A stretch of DNA of 45,396 nt from HGM20899 sp964615195 (GTDB taxonomy: Bacteria > Pseudomonadota > Gammaproteobacteria > Enterobacterales > Succinivibrionaceae). The stretch lies in the NCBI GenBank assembly GCA_964615195.1, contig CAZTNG010000006.1, positions 1 through 45,396 on the forward strand, given 5' to 3'. How positions within the stretch are numbered: the first letter of the stretch is position 1; every line of letters starts with the position of its first letter. Made by a program: the position numbers and the translations under genes. Under the pieces are notes generated by a model that did not search any database, was not told the DNA's origin, and saw nothing but the letters and a program-made list of their open reading frames with translations. This document shows positions 36,307-44,947 of this stretch, one piece after another.

Positions 36307-37620
36307 CTAAATAATAATATCACCTTCAAGATCATATTGATCGCTAGCTGTAACCTTAGCCTTGACAATATCACCTACTCTCACACTTCTAGTCTCTTGA
36401 GGTTGGTTTAAGTAAATTACACCATCTATTTCAGGAGCATCGCCCTTAGTTCTACCAACTATACCCTGTTCACTTACTTCATCAACAATAACATCTTGAA
36501 TTGAATCAATTTTTGCAGCAAGCTTTTCAGCAGATATTTTTTGTTGTAATAGCATAAATCTGTCCAAACGCTCCTGTTTAACTTCTTCAGGAATTTGATC
36601 TGGTAACTCGTTTGCATCTGCACTTAAAACAGGACTATATGTAAAACAACCAACTCTATCTAGCTTTGCTTCCTGAATAAAATTTAAAAGCTCAACAAAT
36701 TCTTCTTCTGTTTCACCAGGGAACCCAACAATAAAAGTTGATCTAATCGTAATATCTGGACATATGTTTCGCCAATTAGTAATATTTTCTAAATTGCGTT
36801 CATGATCACCTGGGCGTTTCATAAGCTTTAATACTCGCTTATTAACATGCTGTAAAGGCACATCCATATATGGTAAAACAAAACCTTCAGCCATTTGCTC
36901 AATAAGCTTAGTTACATGCGGATATGGATATGCGTAATGAACCCTTTGCCATACCCCTAATTTACCTAATTCTTCTGTTAATGCGTATAAATCACCTTTA
37001 TCGTGACCTCTAAAGCTTGGATATTTTGTATCCATACCATATGCTGACGTATCCTGAGCAACAATTAAAAGTTCTTTTACTCCACGATCTACATAAGCTT
37101 TAGCTTGTTTTAGTATACTTTCAGGATCATAAGAATTTAGATCACCTCTGATTTTTGGAATAATACAAAAGCTACAACGATGAGAACAGCCTTCAGAAAT
37201 TTTTAAGAAAGCGTAATGAGAAGGTGTTAATAAAATTCCGCCTTCTGGAACAAAACCTGGTCTGCAACCTGAGCCTAGAGGAAATGAATTCTTAACTACT
37301 GCTAATACTTCAGGAGCAGAATGTGGACCTGTTATAGCTTTAACTTGTGGATAAGCATTAAGAATGTATGAACGACGTGGTCCTAAGCAACCAGTAACAA
37401 TAACATTTTTACAATGCTCTAAGGCTTCACCTATCGTTTCCATTGATTCACTTATTGCAGAATCAATAAAGCCACAAGTATTAATAATAACTAAATCAGC
37501 ATTTTCATAGCTTGGTGTTACCTTATATCCTTCCTTTATAAGCAAAGATAAAATATTTTCGGAATCAACTAAATTCTTTGGGCAACCAAGAGATATAAAT
37601 CCTATGTTATATGCTGTCAT
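36307..37620 (-). CDS. rimO: Ribosomal protein S12 methylthiotransferase RimO
   Basis: This radical SAM enzyme adds a methylthio group to Asp of ribosomal protein S12. I set the start at the ATG at 37620 (437 residues), since AAGGA lies 7 nt upstream; a longer frame from 37665 has no such site. The N-terminal UPF0004 domain binds one Fe-S cluster (Cys in SLGCPKN, NTCGF, TGCLG). The radical SAM motif CSHRCSFC follows, then GFPGETEEEF and a C-terminal TRAM domain. E. coli RimO is 441 residues. Confidence 0.97.
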   Translation of the reverse strand: MTAYNIGFISLGCPKNLVDSENILSLLIKEGYKVTPSYENADLVIINTCGFIDSAISESMETIGEALEHCKNVIVTGCLGPRRSYILNAYPQVKAITGPHSAPEVLAVVKNSFPLGSGCRPGFVPEGGILLTPSHYAFLKISEGCSHRCSFCIIPKIRGDLNSYDPESILKQAKAYVDRGVKELLIVAQDTSAYGMDTKYPSFRGHDKGDLYALTEELGKLGVWQRVHYAYPYPHVTKLIEQMAEGFVLPYMDVPLQHVNKRVLKLMKRPGDHERNLENITNWRNICPDITIRSTFIVGFPGETEEEFVELLNFIQEAKLDRVGCFTYSPVLSADANELPDQIPEEVKQERLDRFMLLQQKISAEKLAAKIDSIQDVIVDEVSEQGIVGRTKGDAPEIDGVIYLNQPQETRSVRVGDIVKAKVTASDQYDLEGDIII

Positions 37621-37850
37621 ATAAATCCTTAGTAAATTGATAGAGTTTAACTCGTCATTATACATCTATTTTTAGTGAATTTTATTAGTAAAACTAGATA
37701 AAGAAATAAAACTTTCCTAAATTAAGTATCTAATAGAACAAAACTTTAGATAAGATAATTAGCAAATTATTTTTTTAATCAAAAATTTTTGTTAAAATTT
37801 TAATTTATATACAAAAAAATAAATATAAAATTAGATACTATATTCATGTA

Positions 37851-37878
37851 GTGACATAATTATAATCAAATTTATACT
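37851..37878 (+). promoter_or_regulatory. Probable promoter of the FHA/AAA/PP2C operon
   Basis: GTGACA (37851-37856), a 16-nt spacer and TATACT (37873-37878) lie 34 nt upstream of the first start codon of the five-gene operon. The rest of 37621-37850 is AT-rich with no gene and must also contain the rimO promoter. Consensus-based. Confidence 0.45.
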
Positions 37879-37912
37879 TTGTAAAAGTAATTAAACATAG
37901 AAGGATTTATTG

Positions 37913-39331
37913 ATGAGTGGGCCTAAATATAATCAAATAGCTTTAGAAAGACAACGTCAGCTAGAACTTGAGCGTCAAAGAAAAATTGAACAGGCACGCC
38001 AAAAAAGAATAAAGACTGCTAAAAATACCATTCAACAAAATAATGAAAATCTTACAAAAAACATAAATAATAAGCAAAATAAACTCAAAGAGTTTAAGAA
38101 CTTAATTTCTGAGTATGATATTTCAGTGCCTCAATCATTTACCAATCTTAAAAATAAAGTAGATACTATAAATACAGCTGTTCAAGAAGTTTTGTCTAAA
38201 AAATTAAATTCCCATGAAAATGAATTAGCTAATATTATTGAACAACAACAGTCTATTTTGCAAAAATTAAACTTATTAGATAGTAATTTTGATAACACTA
38301 GAATGGATATCAAAAATATCTATAGTGAAAAGCTTCTGAATGAAATTACAGAACTTTCTGCAAAAATTAACAAAGCTCATGAACAGAAACTCAAGGAAGA
38401 CAATCGCAAGCTGCAAGCTCAAATACTTGAAGAACAAAAAAAATCAATTATAAAAGCCGAAGAATTAAAACAACAAAAAATTAAAGAAGCTGAAGCTAAA
38501 AGAGATTTTTTATCTGAAGCAAATACAGACTTAGATAAAATTATGAATACTTCTGTACTCAATCAAGATGTATTCCATAAAATTTCCGAACTCAAAGCTT
38601 CAATAAATAATCTTGCGCAAGATAATGATTTACAATATGTAAAAAACTATTACTCCATAAATATTATTCCCCAAGTTAAAAAATTTGAGGATGAAATAGA
38701 GAAATATCAACAATTAGTGCAGCAATACAACAATCTCAACATTGATTACTTAATTATCTGTGCAGAACTTGAGCTAGAACCTAATACTTACCCAGTAACA
38801 CAAGATTCAATTCTGCACATGCAAAGTGAAATCTTAAGATTACAAGAAATTGGTGAAAAACGTAACTATGAACGTTATATTCAGCAATCTATTGCTGAAG
38901 TTATGCAGGAAATGGGATATAAAGTTTTAGGGAAAAGTATTGATAATTCTGCAAACAACATATCTCATAATTTATATCAATTTAGTGCTAGTACTGCTAT
39001 AAGCGTAACCATGGATGCAAATGGTGATGTTTGTATGGAGCTTGGAGCAATGGATGATCAAGATAGAGATCCTGATACCAAGGAAGCGTATGAATTAAAA
39101 GCTGATATGGAAGAATTCTGTCCAAAGCACAAAGAATTAAAGGAACGTTTAGCTAAAAAAGGTGTGCAATTAATAACAACACATGAATTTCCTCCTGCTG
39201 TTGAGCATGCACAAATTTTTAATCTTAATGATTTTGATATTTCAATTGAAAACCAAAAAGAACTACTTAAAAAGTCTTGTGAAGTTAAGAGTAATAGAAA
39301 GAGTAACACTCTTTATAAAACAATTGATTAG
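37913..39331 (+). CDS. Coiled-coil protein, first gene of FHA/AAA/PP2C operon
   Basis: The start is the ATG at 37913 (472 residues), with AAGGA 7 nt upstream; a TTG directly before it is ignored. The N-terminus SGPKYNQIALERQRQLELER is strongly helical. Long Lys/Glu/Gln coiled coils run to about residue 270, followed by a possible globular C-terminal domain (about 310-430) with IAEVMQEMGYKVLGKS, SVTMDANGDVCMELGAMDDQDRD and a Cys/His-containing FCPKHKEL. There is no signal peptide, membrane helix or known catalytic motif. I do not recognise a characterised family. As the leading gene of a tight operon it may be a scaffold or the substrate handled by the downstream AAA+ ATPase. Confidence 0.8.
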   Translation: MSGPKYNQIALERQRQLELERQRKIEQARQKRIKTAKNTIQQNNENLTKNINNKQNKLKEFKNLISEYDISVPQSFTNLKNKVDTINTAVQEVLSKKLNSHENELANIIEQQQSILQKLNLLDSNFDNTRMDIKNIYSEKLLNEITELSAKINKAHEQKLKEDNRKLQAQILEEQKKSIIKAEELKQQKIKEAEAKRDFLSEANTDLDKIMNTSVLNQDVFHKISELKASINNLAQDNDLQYVKNYYSINIIPQVKKFEDEIEKYQQLVQQYNNLNIDYLIICAELELEPNTYPVTQDSILHMQSEILRLQEIGEKRNYERYIQQSIAEVMQEMGYKVLGKSIDNSANNISHNLYQFSASTAISVTMDANGDVCMELGAMDDQDRDPDTKEAYELKADMEEFCPKHKELKERLAKKGVQLITTHEFPPAVEHAQIFNLNDFDISIENQKELLKKSCEVKSNRKSNTLYKTID

Positions 39332-39348
39332 GATAAGAAGTAACAATT

Positions 39349-40131
39349 ATGTCTAGAATTAAAGTTTGTCCAAAATGCAAACATAAAAATAAACCATCAG
39401 ATACCATATGTACTGTGTGTGGAGCAAGTCTATTTAATGTACAGGGTATAGCAGAAGATTTTTATGACAAACAGCAACAAGATTTAGAAAACACAAATAG
39501 TGTTGCACACGATAATGCAAAAATAGTTGACTCAGATGACACTTTAAATGAATTACCAAAAGCAGATATCCAAGCAGAAAAAAATAGTTCAAATCAAAGT
39601 TCTGCAGAAAACAATGAAAAGGTAAAACTCATAAAAATATGTCCCGAATGTAATGCTGAAAATTTAGGTGTCGCTAAAATTTGCACCAAATGCCGCACAA
39701 ATATAAAAACAGTTAAACCTATAATTAAAAATATTTCTGCTAATGAAAGTAATAACAATCAAAGTTTTACTCATAACTGCAATCCTGAAATAAAAAAATA
39801 TGTAGGCAAACTCATTGCTCCTGATAATAGCTATAAATTTACTATCGATGTACACCATCCTATTACCATTATTGGTAGAGAACATGCCATGTCAGATTAT
39901 CTAGCTAATAAAAGCTACACTAGCCGAGAACATGTGCAGATTCAAATTATCGGTGAAAAACTTGCTATAAAGGATTTGGGAAAACAAAACGGAACATATG
40001 TGAATAACGTTAGATTAGAACCTGAATCAATAAAAATTTTAGCTGACGGAGATAAAATTTCTTTAGGCGGTGCATGGACTGAAAATTGGCAAAATTCACT
40101 CATCGGTTGCTTTATTGTTCAATATAATTAG
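39349..40131 (+). CDS. Double zinc-ribbon FHA-domain protein
   Basis: This is a cytoplasmic phosphothreonine-binding adaptor. Two zinc ribbons of the CxxC...CxxC type are visible: Cys7/10/22/25 and Cys98/101/112/115. They are separated by an acidic, Asn/Ser-rich linker that could carry phosphorylation sites. The C-terminal FHA domain (about 150-250) has the key residues: GR near 174, SREH, and NGTYVNN. It lies 17 nt after the coiled-coil gene and 9 nt before the radical SAM gene. The partner Ser/Thr kinase is not encoded here, while a matching PP2C phosphatase is (42724-43491). Confidence 0.88.
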   Translation: MSRIKVCPKCKHKNKPSDTICTVCGASLFNVQGIAEDFYDKQQQDLENTNSVAHDNAKIVDSDDTLNELPKADIQAEKNSSNQSSAENNEKVKLIKICPECNAENLGVAKICTKCRTNIKTVKPIIKNISANESNNNQSFTHNCNPEIKKYVGKLIAPDNSYKFTIDVHHPITIIGREHAMSDYLANKSYTSREHVQIQIIGEKLAIKDLGKQNGTYVNNVRLEPESIKILADGDKISLGGAWTENWQNSLIGCFIVQYN

Positions 40132-40140
40132 TAGGCAAAA

Positions 40141-40764
40141 ATGTACATTGCTCAGTTACTTTACCCATTAAAGGTATTAGGTCCTGGAAACCGCATAGGC
40201 ATTTGGTTTTCTGGCTGTAAACATGGTTGTAAAGGTTGTAGTAATCCCGAATTATGGATTCAACAAAAGAAACATCAACTTAACATGGATGATTTCATTA
40301 AGCTAGTTGATAGTATAGCTACAACTAGAGATGTTTCTGGTTTTACAATTACCGGCGGTGAACCTTTTTTACAAGCTGATTGCTTGCGTGAAATTATCCC
40401 TTACCTAAAATCTATTAGCTCAGATATTTTAATTTATTCAGGTTACACAAAAAATGAATTGATTGAACTTGGTTGTTTAGATATTCTAAAGCAAATAGCT
40501 GTACTCATTGATGGAAAATATATTGAGAGTAGAAATACAAATAAATTTCTACGCGGCTCTGATAATCAAACAATACATATACTCAATAATAATTATCTAG
40601 AGTATTATCAAAATTACATATCTACAAACGAAAATGAAATACAAAATTTTAGGACAAGAACAGGGTTTGTATCAGTTGGTATTCATAAATCAGATTACCA
40701 ACAAAAACTGCATGAACACCTAGCTTTAAAAGGTTTTAAAACACCTAAAATTATAAAAATATAA
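40141..40764 (+). CDS. Small radical SAM protein (activase-like)
   Basis: This 207-residue minimal radical SAM enzyme resembles NrdG/PflA-type activases. Cys26, Cys30 and Cys33 form the CxxxCxxC cluster site (SGCKHGCKGC). The SAM-binding ITGGEPFLQ follows near residue 78, then a Gly/Tyr-rich LIYSGYTKNEL. No glycyl-radical enzyme (such as NrdD) is beside it, so the ribonucleotide-reductase role is unlikely. Being inside an FHA/AAA+/PP2C operon, it may modify one of the operon's own proteins. The substrate is unknown. Confidence 0.85.
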   Translation: MYIAQLLYPLKVLGPGNRIGIWFSGCKHGCKGCSNPELWIQQKKHQLNMDDFIKLVDSIATTRDVSGFTITGGEPFLQADCLREIIPYLKSISSDILIYSGYTKNELIELGCLDILKQIAVLIDGKYIESRNTNKFLRGSDNQTIHILNNNYLEYYQNYISTNENEIQNFRTRTGFVSVGIHKSDYQQKLHEHLALKGFKTPKIIKI

Positions 40765-40776
40765 CAGGATATTTCT

Positions 40777-42714
40777 ATGGATAACACAAATAATTCTCAA
40801 TCCTCTGGTTTCATACCTAAATGGCATAAAGAATTAACAATTTTTAATAAAATTAAACCTTTTATTATTCTTGAAGGCAATGTATTAGATAAATATATAT
40901 ATCCACAAGATGATGATTATCTTGGCCGAGGTGAAATAGTTAATATAAACTCATATCTATATGCTTTCTATAAAAACTTAGGCTACAAACATGTTATATT
41001 TTACAATAATATAAAAGGTTTCTTTGAAGATTGTAGTAGTGATCCTAAAAACCTTGAAAGCTTTGCCGAACTTGTAAGTCAAAGTGTTAATAATAACTGC
41101 ATTGAAGCACCATTCAGTGGCCGTGGAGCTATCGCAGCGGATATAGTAAATTTAGCACTAGCACAAACTGTTGAATCTACTGTTATTGTAATGGACTTTG
41201 TTTCAAGATATATTGTTGCTCCTAATGTCATGGACGCAAATGATGTTGTAAGCTTCACTAAGCTACAACAAGCTACACTAGATAGCAAGGATGTAGCAAT
41301 TAACAATATTCAAACATTAAAGAATACCCTTGTGCTTTTAGTAAATAAGGTGAATGATTTACCATCTTGGCTATTTTTAAACAATCCTTTAGCTAAAACC
41401 ATAAACCTACTTTCGCCAACGAAAGAAGAACGCTTTAACTTTATTGACAGCCAATTTAGAGCTTTTTTTGATAACGATGTTTATGAAAAAGAAATAAATT
41501 TTTATTCAAGTACTAAAGGACAAGACGAATTAGTAAAAATTAAACAACAATTTACAGGACTTACTGAAGGCTTTTCCTATACAGCTCTTCATGGACTGTT
41601 AATTCTATGTCGTTCTCAAAAATTCAAAATTGACGAATTGTGTAAGGTTGTAGATCTATACCGTTATGGTGTAAGTGAAAATCCTTGGCAGTCACTTAAA
41701 TATGATGACATAAAAAATGCCTATACTGATTTTAACAAAAGAGTAAAGGGACAAGAATATGCTATTACTAAAACTCTTGATGTTATAAAACGAGCAATGA
41801 CGGGAATGAATAGTCTTCAACATTCATCCCACACCAAACCTAAGGGCGTGCTATTTTTTGCAGGACCAACAGGTACAGGTAAAACCGAGACCGCAAAAAC
41901 TCTTGCCCAAAAATTATTTGGAGATGAAAGTCGTTGTATTCGCTTTGACATGAGTGAATTTAGTCAATCACACAGTGACCAGCGTTTATTAGGAGCTCCT
42001 CCAGGATACGTAGGTTATGAAGCTGGTGGTCAACTTACAAATGCAGTCAAAAACTCACCTTTTTCTATATTACTTTTTGATGAAATAGAAAAAGCCCACC
42101 CTTCTATTATGGATAAATTTTTACAAATTCTTGAAGATGGAAGAATGACCGATGGCCAAGGGAATACTGTCTATTTCTCAGAATGCATAATTATTTTTAC
42201 AAGTAATTTAGGTATCTATGTACCTGACGGTAACGGCGGTCGCGTTCAAAATGTTTCTTTAAAAGATAATTACTCTGATGTAACTAAAAAAGTAAGAAAA
42301 GGCATTGAGGATTATTTTAAATTTACCCTTAATAGACCGGAAATTTTAAACCGTATTGGAGAAAACATTGTTATATTTGATTTTATTAGAGAACAAGTTG
42401 CTAAAGACATATTAGCTTCTCAATTAAGCAAAATAACAGATAATCTATTACATACAAAAAATATAAGATTAAGCTTTAGTTATAAAGCAAACACACAGCT
42501 ACAACAGCTTTCCTTAGCTAATCTAGCTAATGGTGGTAGAGGTATAGGTAATATTGTTGAAAACTTTCTAATAAATCCTTTATCAAGATTTTTGTTTGAT
42601 AATGAGATTTTAAAAGATGCTAATGTAAAAATAACAACAATCATTGATGATACAGAAATTACTGAAATTGCAGCAATTCCTGCTAATTTGACTTGTGAAT
42701 TTGAAAGACTTTAA
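40777..42714 (+). CDS. ClpB-D2-like AAA+ ATPase with novel N-terminal region
   Basis: The C-terminal half (about 315-645) is a class II AAA+ module close to the second ring of ClpB/ClpA. It has Walker A GPTGTGKT (about 365), pore loop PGYVGYEAGG with the aromatic Tyr, Walker B ILLFDEIEKAHP (about 430), sensor 1 IIIFTSNLG and the arginine finger in RPEILNRIGE. There is no ClpP-docking IGF/L loop that I can see, so an unfoldase/remodeller is favoured over a protease partner. The N-terminal 310 residues (WHKELTIFNKIKPFIILEG...) look like a diverged ATPase-type domain without a P-loop. It lies 12 nt after the radical SAM gene. Confidence 0.87.
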   Translation: MDNTNNSQSSGFIPKWHKELTIFNKIKPFIILEGNVLDKYIYPQDDDYLGRGEIVNINSYLYAFYKNLGYKHVIFYNNIKGFFEDCSSDPKNLESFAELVSQSVNNNCIEAPFSGRGAIAADIVNLALAQTVESTVIVMDFVSRYIVAPNVMDANDVVSFTKLQQATLDSKDVAINNIQTLKNTLVLLVNKVNDLPSWLFLNNPLAKTINLLSPTKEERFNFIDSQFRAFFDNDVYEKEINFYSSTKGQDELVKIKQQFTGLTEGFSYTALHGLLILCRSQKFKIDELCKVVDLYRYGVSENPWQSLKYDDIKNAYTDFNKRVKGQEYAITKTLDVIKRAMTGMNSLQHSSHTKPKGVLFFAGPTGTGKTETAKTLAQKLFGDESRCIRFDMSEFSQSHSDQRLLGAPPGYVGYEAGGQLTNAVKNSPFSILLFDEIEKAHPSIMDKFLQILEDGRMTDGQGNTVYFSECIIIFTSNLGIYVPDGNGGRVQNVSLKDNYSDVTKKVRKGIEDYFKFTLNRPEILNRIGENIVIFDFIREQVAKDILASQLSKITDNLLHTKNIRLSFSYKANTQLQQLSLANLANGGRGIGNIVENFLINPLSRFLFDNEILKDANVKITTIIDDTEITEIAAIPANLTCEFERL

Positions 42715-42723
42715 GGCTAAAAT

Positions 42724-43491
42724 ATGCAAATAACTTATCAAATAAAAACAGGTGACGGAAAAAACAAGTGTGAAGATCATGCTTTGGTTTACTTAGCTGA
42801 AAACCACAATTCTTATGTTCTAAATAATGATAAAGGCTGTATTGACGCAACTAAACCTTGCATCATTGCAATAGCCGATGGCGTAGGTGGTAATCCCGGA
42901 GGTTATGAAGCATCCGGCTTTACACTTACTCAACTTTCAAAAACAGCATTAAATATTGCTCATGATGAACAATCTATTAAACAATCAATTATTTCATTAA
43001 ATGATGATCTTCTTAAATATGCTAGTACTTGTGATGGTAAAGAAAGAATGGCTACAACTCTTTCTGCATTATTTATAACTGACAATTCTGCCATATATGC
43101 TCATGCAGGAAATACTAGAGTTTATACCCAAAATAATCTATTTCTAAAACAACTTACTTCTGATCATACCACCTACCAAATGCTTAAGGATCAAGGACTT
43201 TTTGACGCAGCAGAAAATTGCAATAAATGCGAAATTACAAGTTGCCTTGGCGGTGGTAAATCACGTAATCTAGCATGGTTAAACGTTAGTACCTTTGCAA
43301 CCCCTGATAGACAACCAAAAACATTACTACTAACTACAGATGGTATTCATGAATTTGTGGATATAAATTTTTTAGAAGATACTATGTCAAATAATGATAT
43401 AACAGATCTTGAAAAGACCGATATTCTAATAAACGAATCTTTAAAAAATGGATCTACTGATGATAAAACTATACTTATAGTAAGATTTTAA
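42724..43491 (+). CDS. PP2C-type Ser/Thr protein phosphatase
   Basis: This is a PPM-family metal-dependent phosphatase of 255 residues. The metal-binding Asp residues are in CEDHALV (Asp18), IAIADGVGG (Asp52), LLTTDGIHEF (about 208) and the terminal STDDKTILIV. ATTLSALFI and HAGNTRVY complete the family pattern. It is the last gene of the operon, 9 nt after the AAA+ gene. It would reverse the Thr phosphorylation recognised by the FHA protein; the opposing kinase must be encoded elsewhere. Confidence 0.93.
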   Translation: MQITYQIKTGDGKNKCEDHALVYLAENHNSYVLNNDKGCIDATKPCIIAIADGVGGNPGGYEASGFTLTQLSKTALNIAHDEQSIKQSIISLNDDLLKYASTCDGKERMATTLSALFITDNSAIYAHAGNTRVYTQNNLFLKQLTSDHTTYQMLKDQGLFDAAENCNKCEITSCLGGGKSRNLAWLNVSTFATPDRQPKTLLLTTDGIHEFVDINFLEDTMSNNDITDLEKTDILINESLKNGSTDDKTILIVRF

Positions 43492-43510
43492 ATTTTTTAC
43501 CAATAAAAGC

Positions 43511-43534
43511 TTGCAAGTCTAAATTTACTTGCAA
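43511..43534. terminator. Convergent terminator between PP2C operon and DGR
   Basis: TTGCAAGT (43511-43518) and ACTTGCAA (43527-43534) form an 8-bp stem around an 8-nt loop. T-rich bases follow on both strands. It sits between the stop of the phosphatase gene and the stop of the reverse transcriptase gene, so it can end both transcripts. Confidence 0.6.
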
Positions 43535-43539
43535 CTTTA

Positions 43540-44592
43540 TTATAATATCCTTTGTTTAAAAAAAATAATGGTTGAACTGATAAATCGGCGCAATCCATAG
43601 GTATGTCCTTGCTTTAAATGCGCAATCATACTTCCATATGATTCTTTAATTTCATGCAAACTAATTTCAGATTTTTTATAAGCTTCAGCATATAACTTCA
43701 TTTTTCGCCGAAAATTTTTTTTACTTTTTAGCATTACTTTTCTAACTATTTTTCCTGAATCAGTTAAATAAAAATGGAATCCTAAAAAATCAACTCCATT
43801 TTTAATGGGAAAAATTTGAGTCTTTGCATTAAACTCAAGCTTCAAATATCTAGCTAAATAAATACTTAAAAAATCTTTTAGATCTTTAAGTTTTTGCTTA
43901 TCTTCAGATATAATTAAACAATCATCCATATATCTTGAATAGAATTTTATTCCAAATCTTTCCTTTATCAATCGATCAAATTCATCTAAATAATATATAG
44001 CGAACCACTGACTGGTCTGGTTACCCATTGGCAAACCTTTTCCTTCTGCAGTACAGTAACTATCAATAATTGAAAATAAAAAATCTAATACTTTTTGATC
44101 CTTAAAAAGATTAGTTAATTTGTCTTTTAAAATTTGATGATCAATTGAATCAAAAAATTTGCGAATATCACACCGTAAAAAATAACCTTTATTGCCGTGT
44201 TTTTTATAAAATTCATGCAAAAAATATGTTACTCGTTTATATACAAATGACGTTCCCTTGCAAATACGACATGCAGCATTATCGTAAATGAGTCTTGGCT
44301 CTATGACCGGTGCTAAAATTTGATCACATAAACAATGCTGAACCACTCTATCTACATAATGAAGTGCATGAATAACTCGCTTCTTTGGCTCAAAAACATC
44401 AAATTTATAATACCCGCCAATTTTATAGCTTCCATTATTTATAGACTGTGCAAGACTAACAATATTAGAACCAAGATTAAGCTCAAATTCAATTACTTCA
44501 CGATTACTACGTTTTGATTTACGAGCTGCACAATGAGCATCATATAAATTATCAAAATCATATAATTTAAAAAAATGATTATCTAAATCCAT
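43540..44592 (-). CDS. DGR reverse transcriptase
   Basis: This 350-residue reverse transcriptase of the diversity-generating-retroelement class copies the template-repeat RNA with adenine-specific errors for mutagenic homing. Catalytic motif A is RCDIRKFFDSID with Asp142. The DGR-typical motif LPMGNQTSQ is at 187-195, with GNQTSQ where other bacterial RTs usually differ. The catalytic YMDD is at 221-224, then FLGFHFYLT. No maturase/X-thumb, endonuclease or retron-like extension is present, and the length is that of DGR RTs. It is the last gene of the avd-template-RT cassette, transcribed leftward, and converges on the PP2C operon. Confidence 0.93.
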   Translation of the reverse strand: MDLDNHFFKLYDFDNLYDAHCAARKSKRSNREVIEFELNLGSNIVSLAQSINNGSYKIGGYYKFDVFEPKKRVIHALHYVDRVVQHCLCDQILAPVIEPRLIYDNAACRICKGTSFVYKRVTYFLHEFYKKHGNKGYFLRCDIRKFFDSIDHQILKDKLTNLFKDQKVLDFLFSIIDSYCTAEGKGLPMGNQTSQWFAIYYLDEFDRLIKERFGIKFYSRYMDDCLIISEDKQKLKDLKDFLSIYLARYLKLEFNAKTQIFPIKNGVDFLGFHFYLTDSGKIVRKVMLKSKKNFRRKMKLYAEAYKKSEISLHEIKESYGSMIAHLKQGHTYGLRRFISSTIIFFKQRIL

Positions 44593-44766
44593 GTATCTTT
44601 ATTCATGAGTAACCGACTGAGTATTTATAACCACAGAACAATAAACATCATAACTTTGACACGTATTCTTCACAGTCGGCAATGTTTTCCTTAAACTTTT
44701 GTCTAAAGACGGACTAAGTTCCTTTGCTCTTCACGGTCTAACTAACTTTAGTTTTGATACAGGAAA
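44593..44766 (-). ncRNA. Spacer RNA between template repeat and RT
   Basis: About 170 nt downstream of the template repeat contain no open frame. A 7-bp long-range inverted repeat CCGACTG/CAGTCGG (44673-44679 and 44613-44619) encloses 53 nt, and smaller stems lie between. In the phage BPP-1 DGR a comparable spacer is needed for cDNA synthesis and Avd-RT binding; the same role is inferred here from position and structure. Confidence 0.6.
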
Positions 44767-44895
44767 TTAGAGCAAGGCCACACGGACGGCGTTATTATCA
44801 TTATTAACGTTGTTACCGTTATTGTTGACGTCGCCGTCATTGTTTACGTTGGCTGCATTATTCTGATTATTACCAGGGGAACGGAGCCACCAATA
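44767..44895 (-). repeat. DGR template repeat (TR)
   Basis: Read on the minus strand from 44895, one frame gives YWWLRSPG, then a 27-codon core (44871-44791) with 16 AAC/AAT Asn codons, then AVRVALL and a TAA at 44769-44767. The core is flanked by 22 adenine-free bases on each side (44893-44872 and 44790-44769). Adenines would be the mutated sites; the adenine-free ends serve as homology and initiation anchors. The encoded pattern WWLRSPG...VRxAL is that of the C-terminal variable lectin-like segment of DGR targets with a DUF6273/FGE-like domain. No variable repeat is found inside the window. Confidence 0.9.
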
Positions 44896-44947
44896 GCAAA
44901 TACAAGTGCATTCAACCTAGCCACATCTAAATTATAAATAAATTAAG

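Noticed and set aside
40141..40764. Radical SAM protein as NrdG, activator of anaerobic ribonucleotide reductase
   Set aside because: No nrdD is adjacent and the gene is embedded in an FHA/AAA+/PP2C operon; the similarity is of the general activase type only.
40777..42714. AAA+ protein as full ClpB or ClpV
   Set aside because: Only one functional AAA+ ring of D2 type is present; the N-terminal half has no Walker A and no Clp N-domain repeats, and there are no type VI secretion genes nearby.
43540..44592. Reverse transcriptase as a retron or group II intron enzyme
   Set aside because: No msr/msd-like inverted structure, no maturase or endonuclease domain and no intron boundaries; the GNQTSQ motif, Avd and an adenine-rich template make it a DGR.
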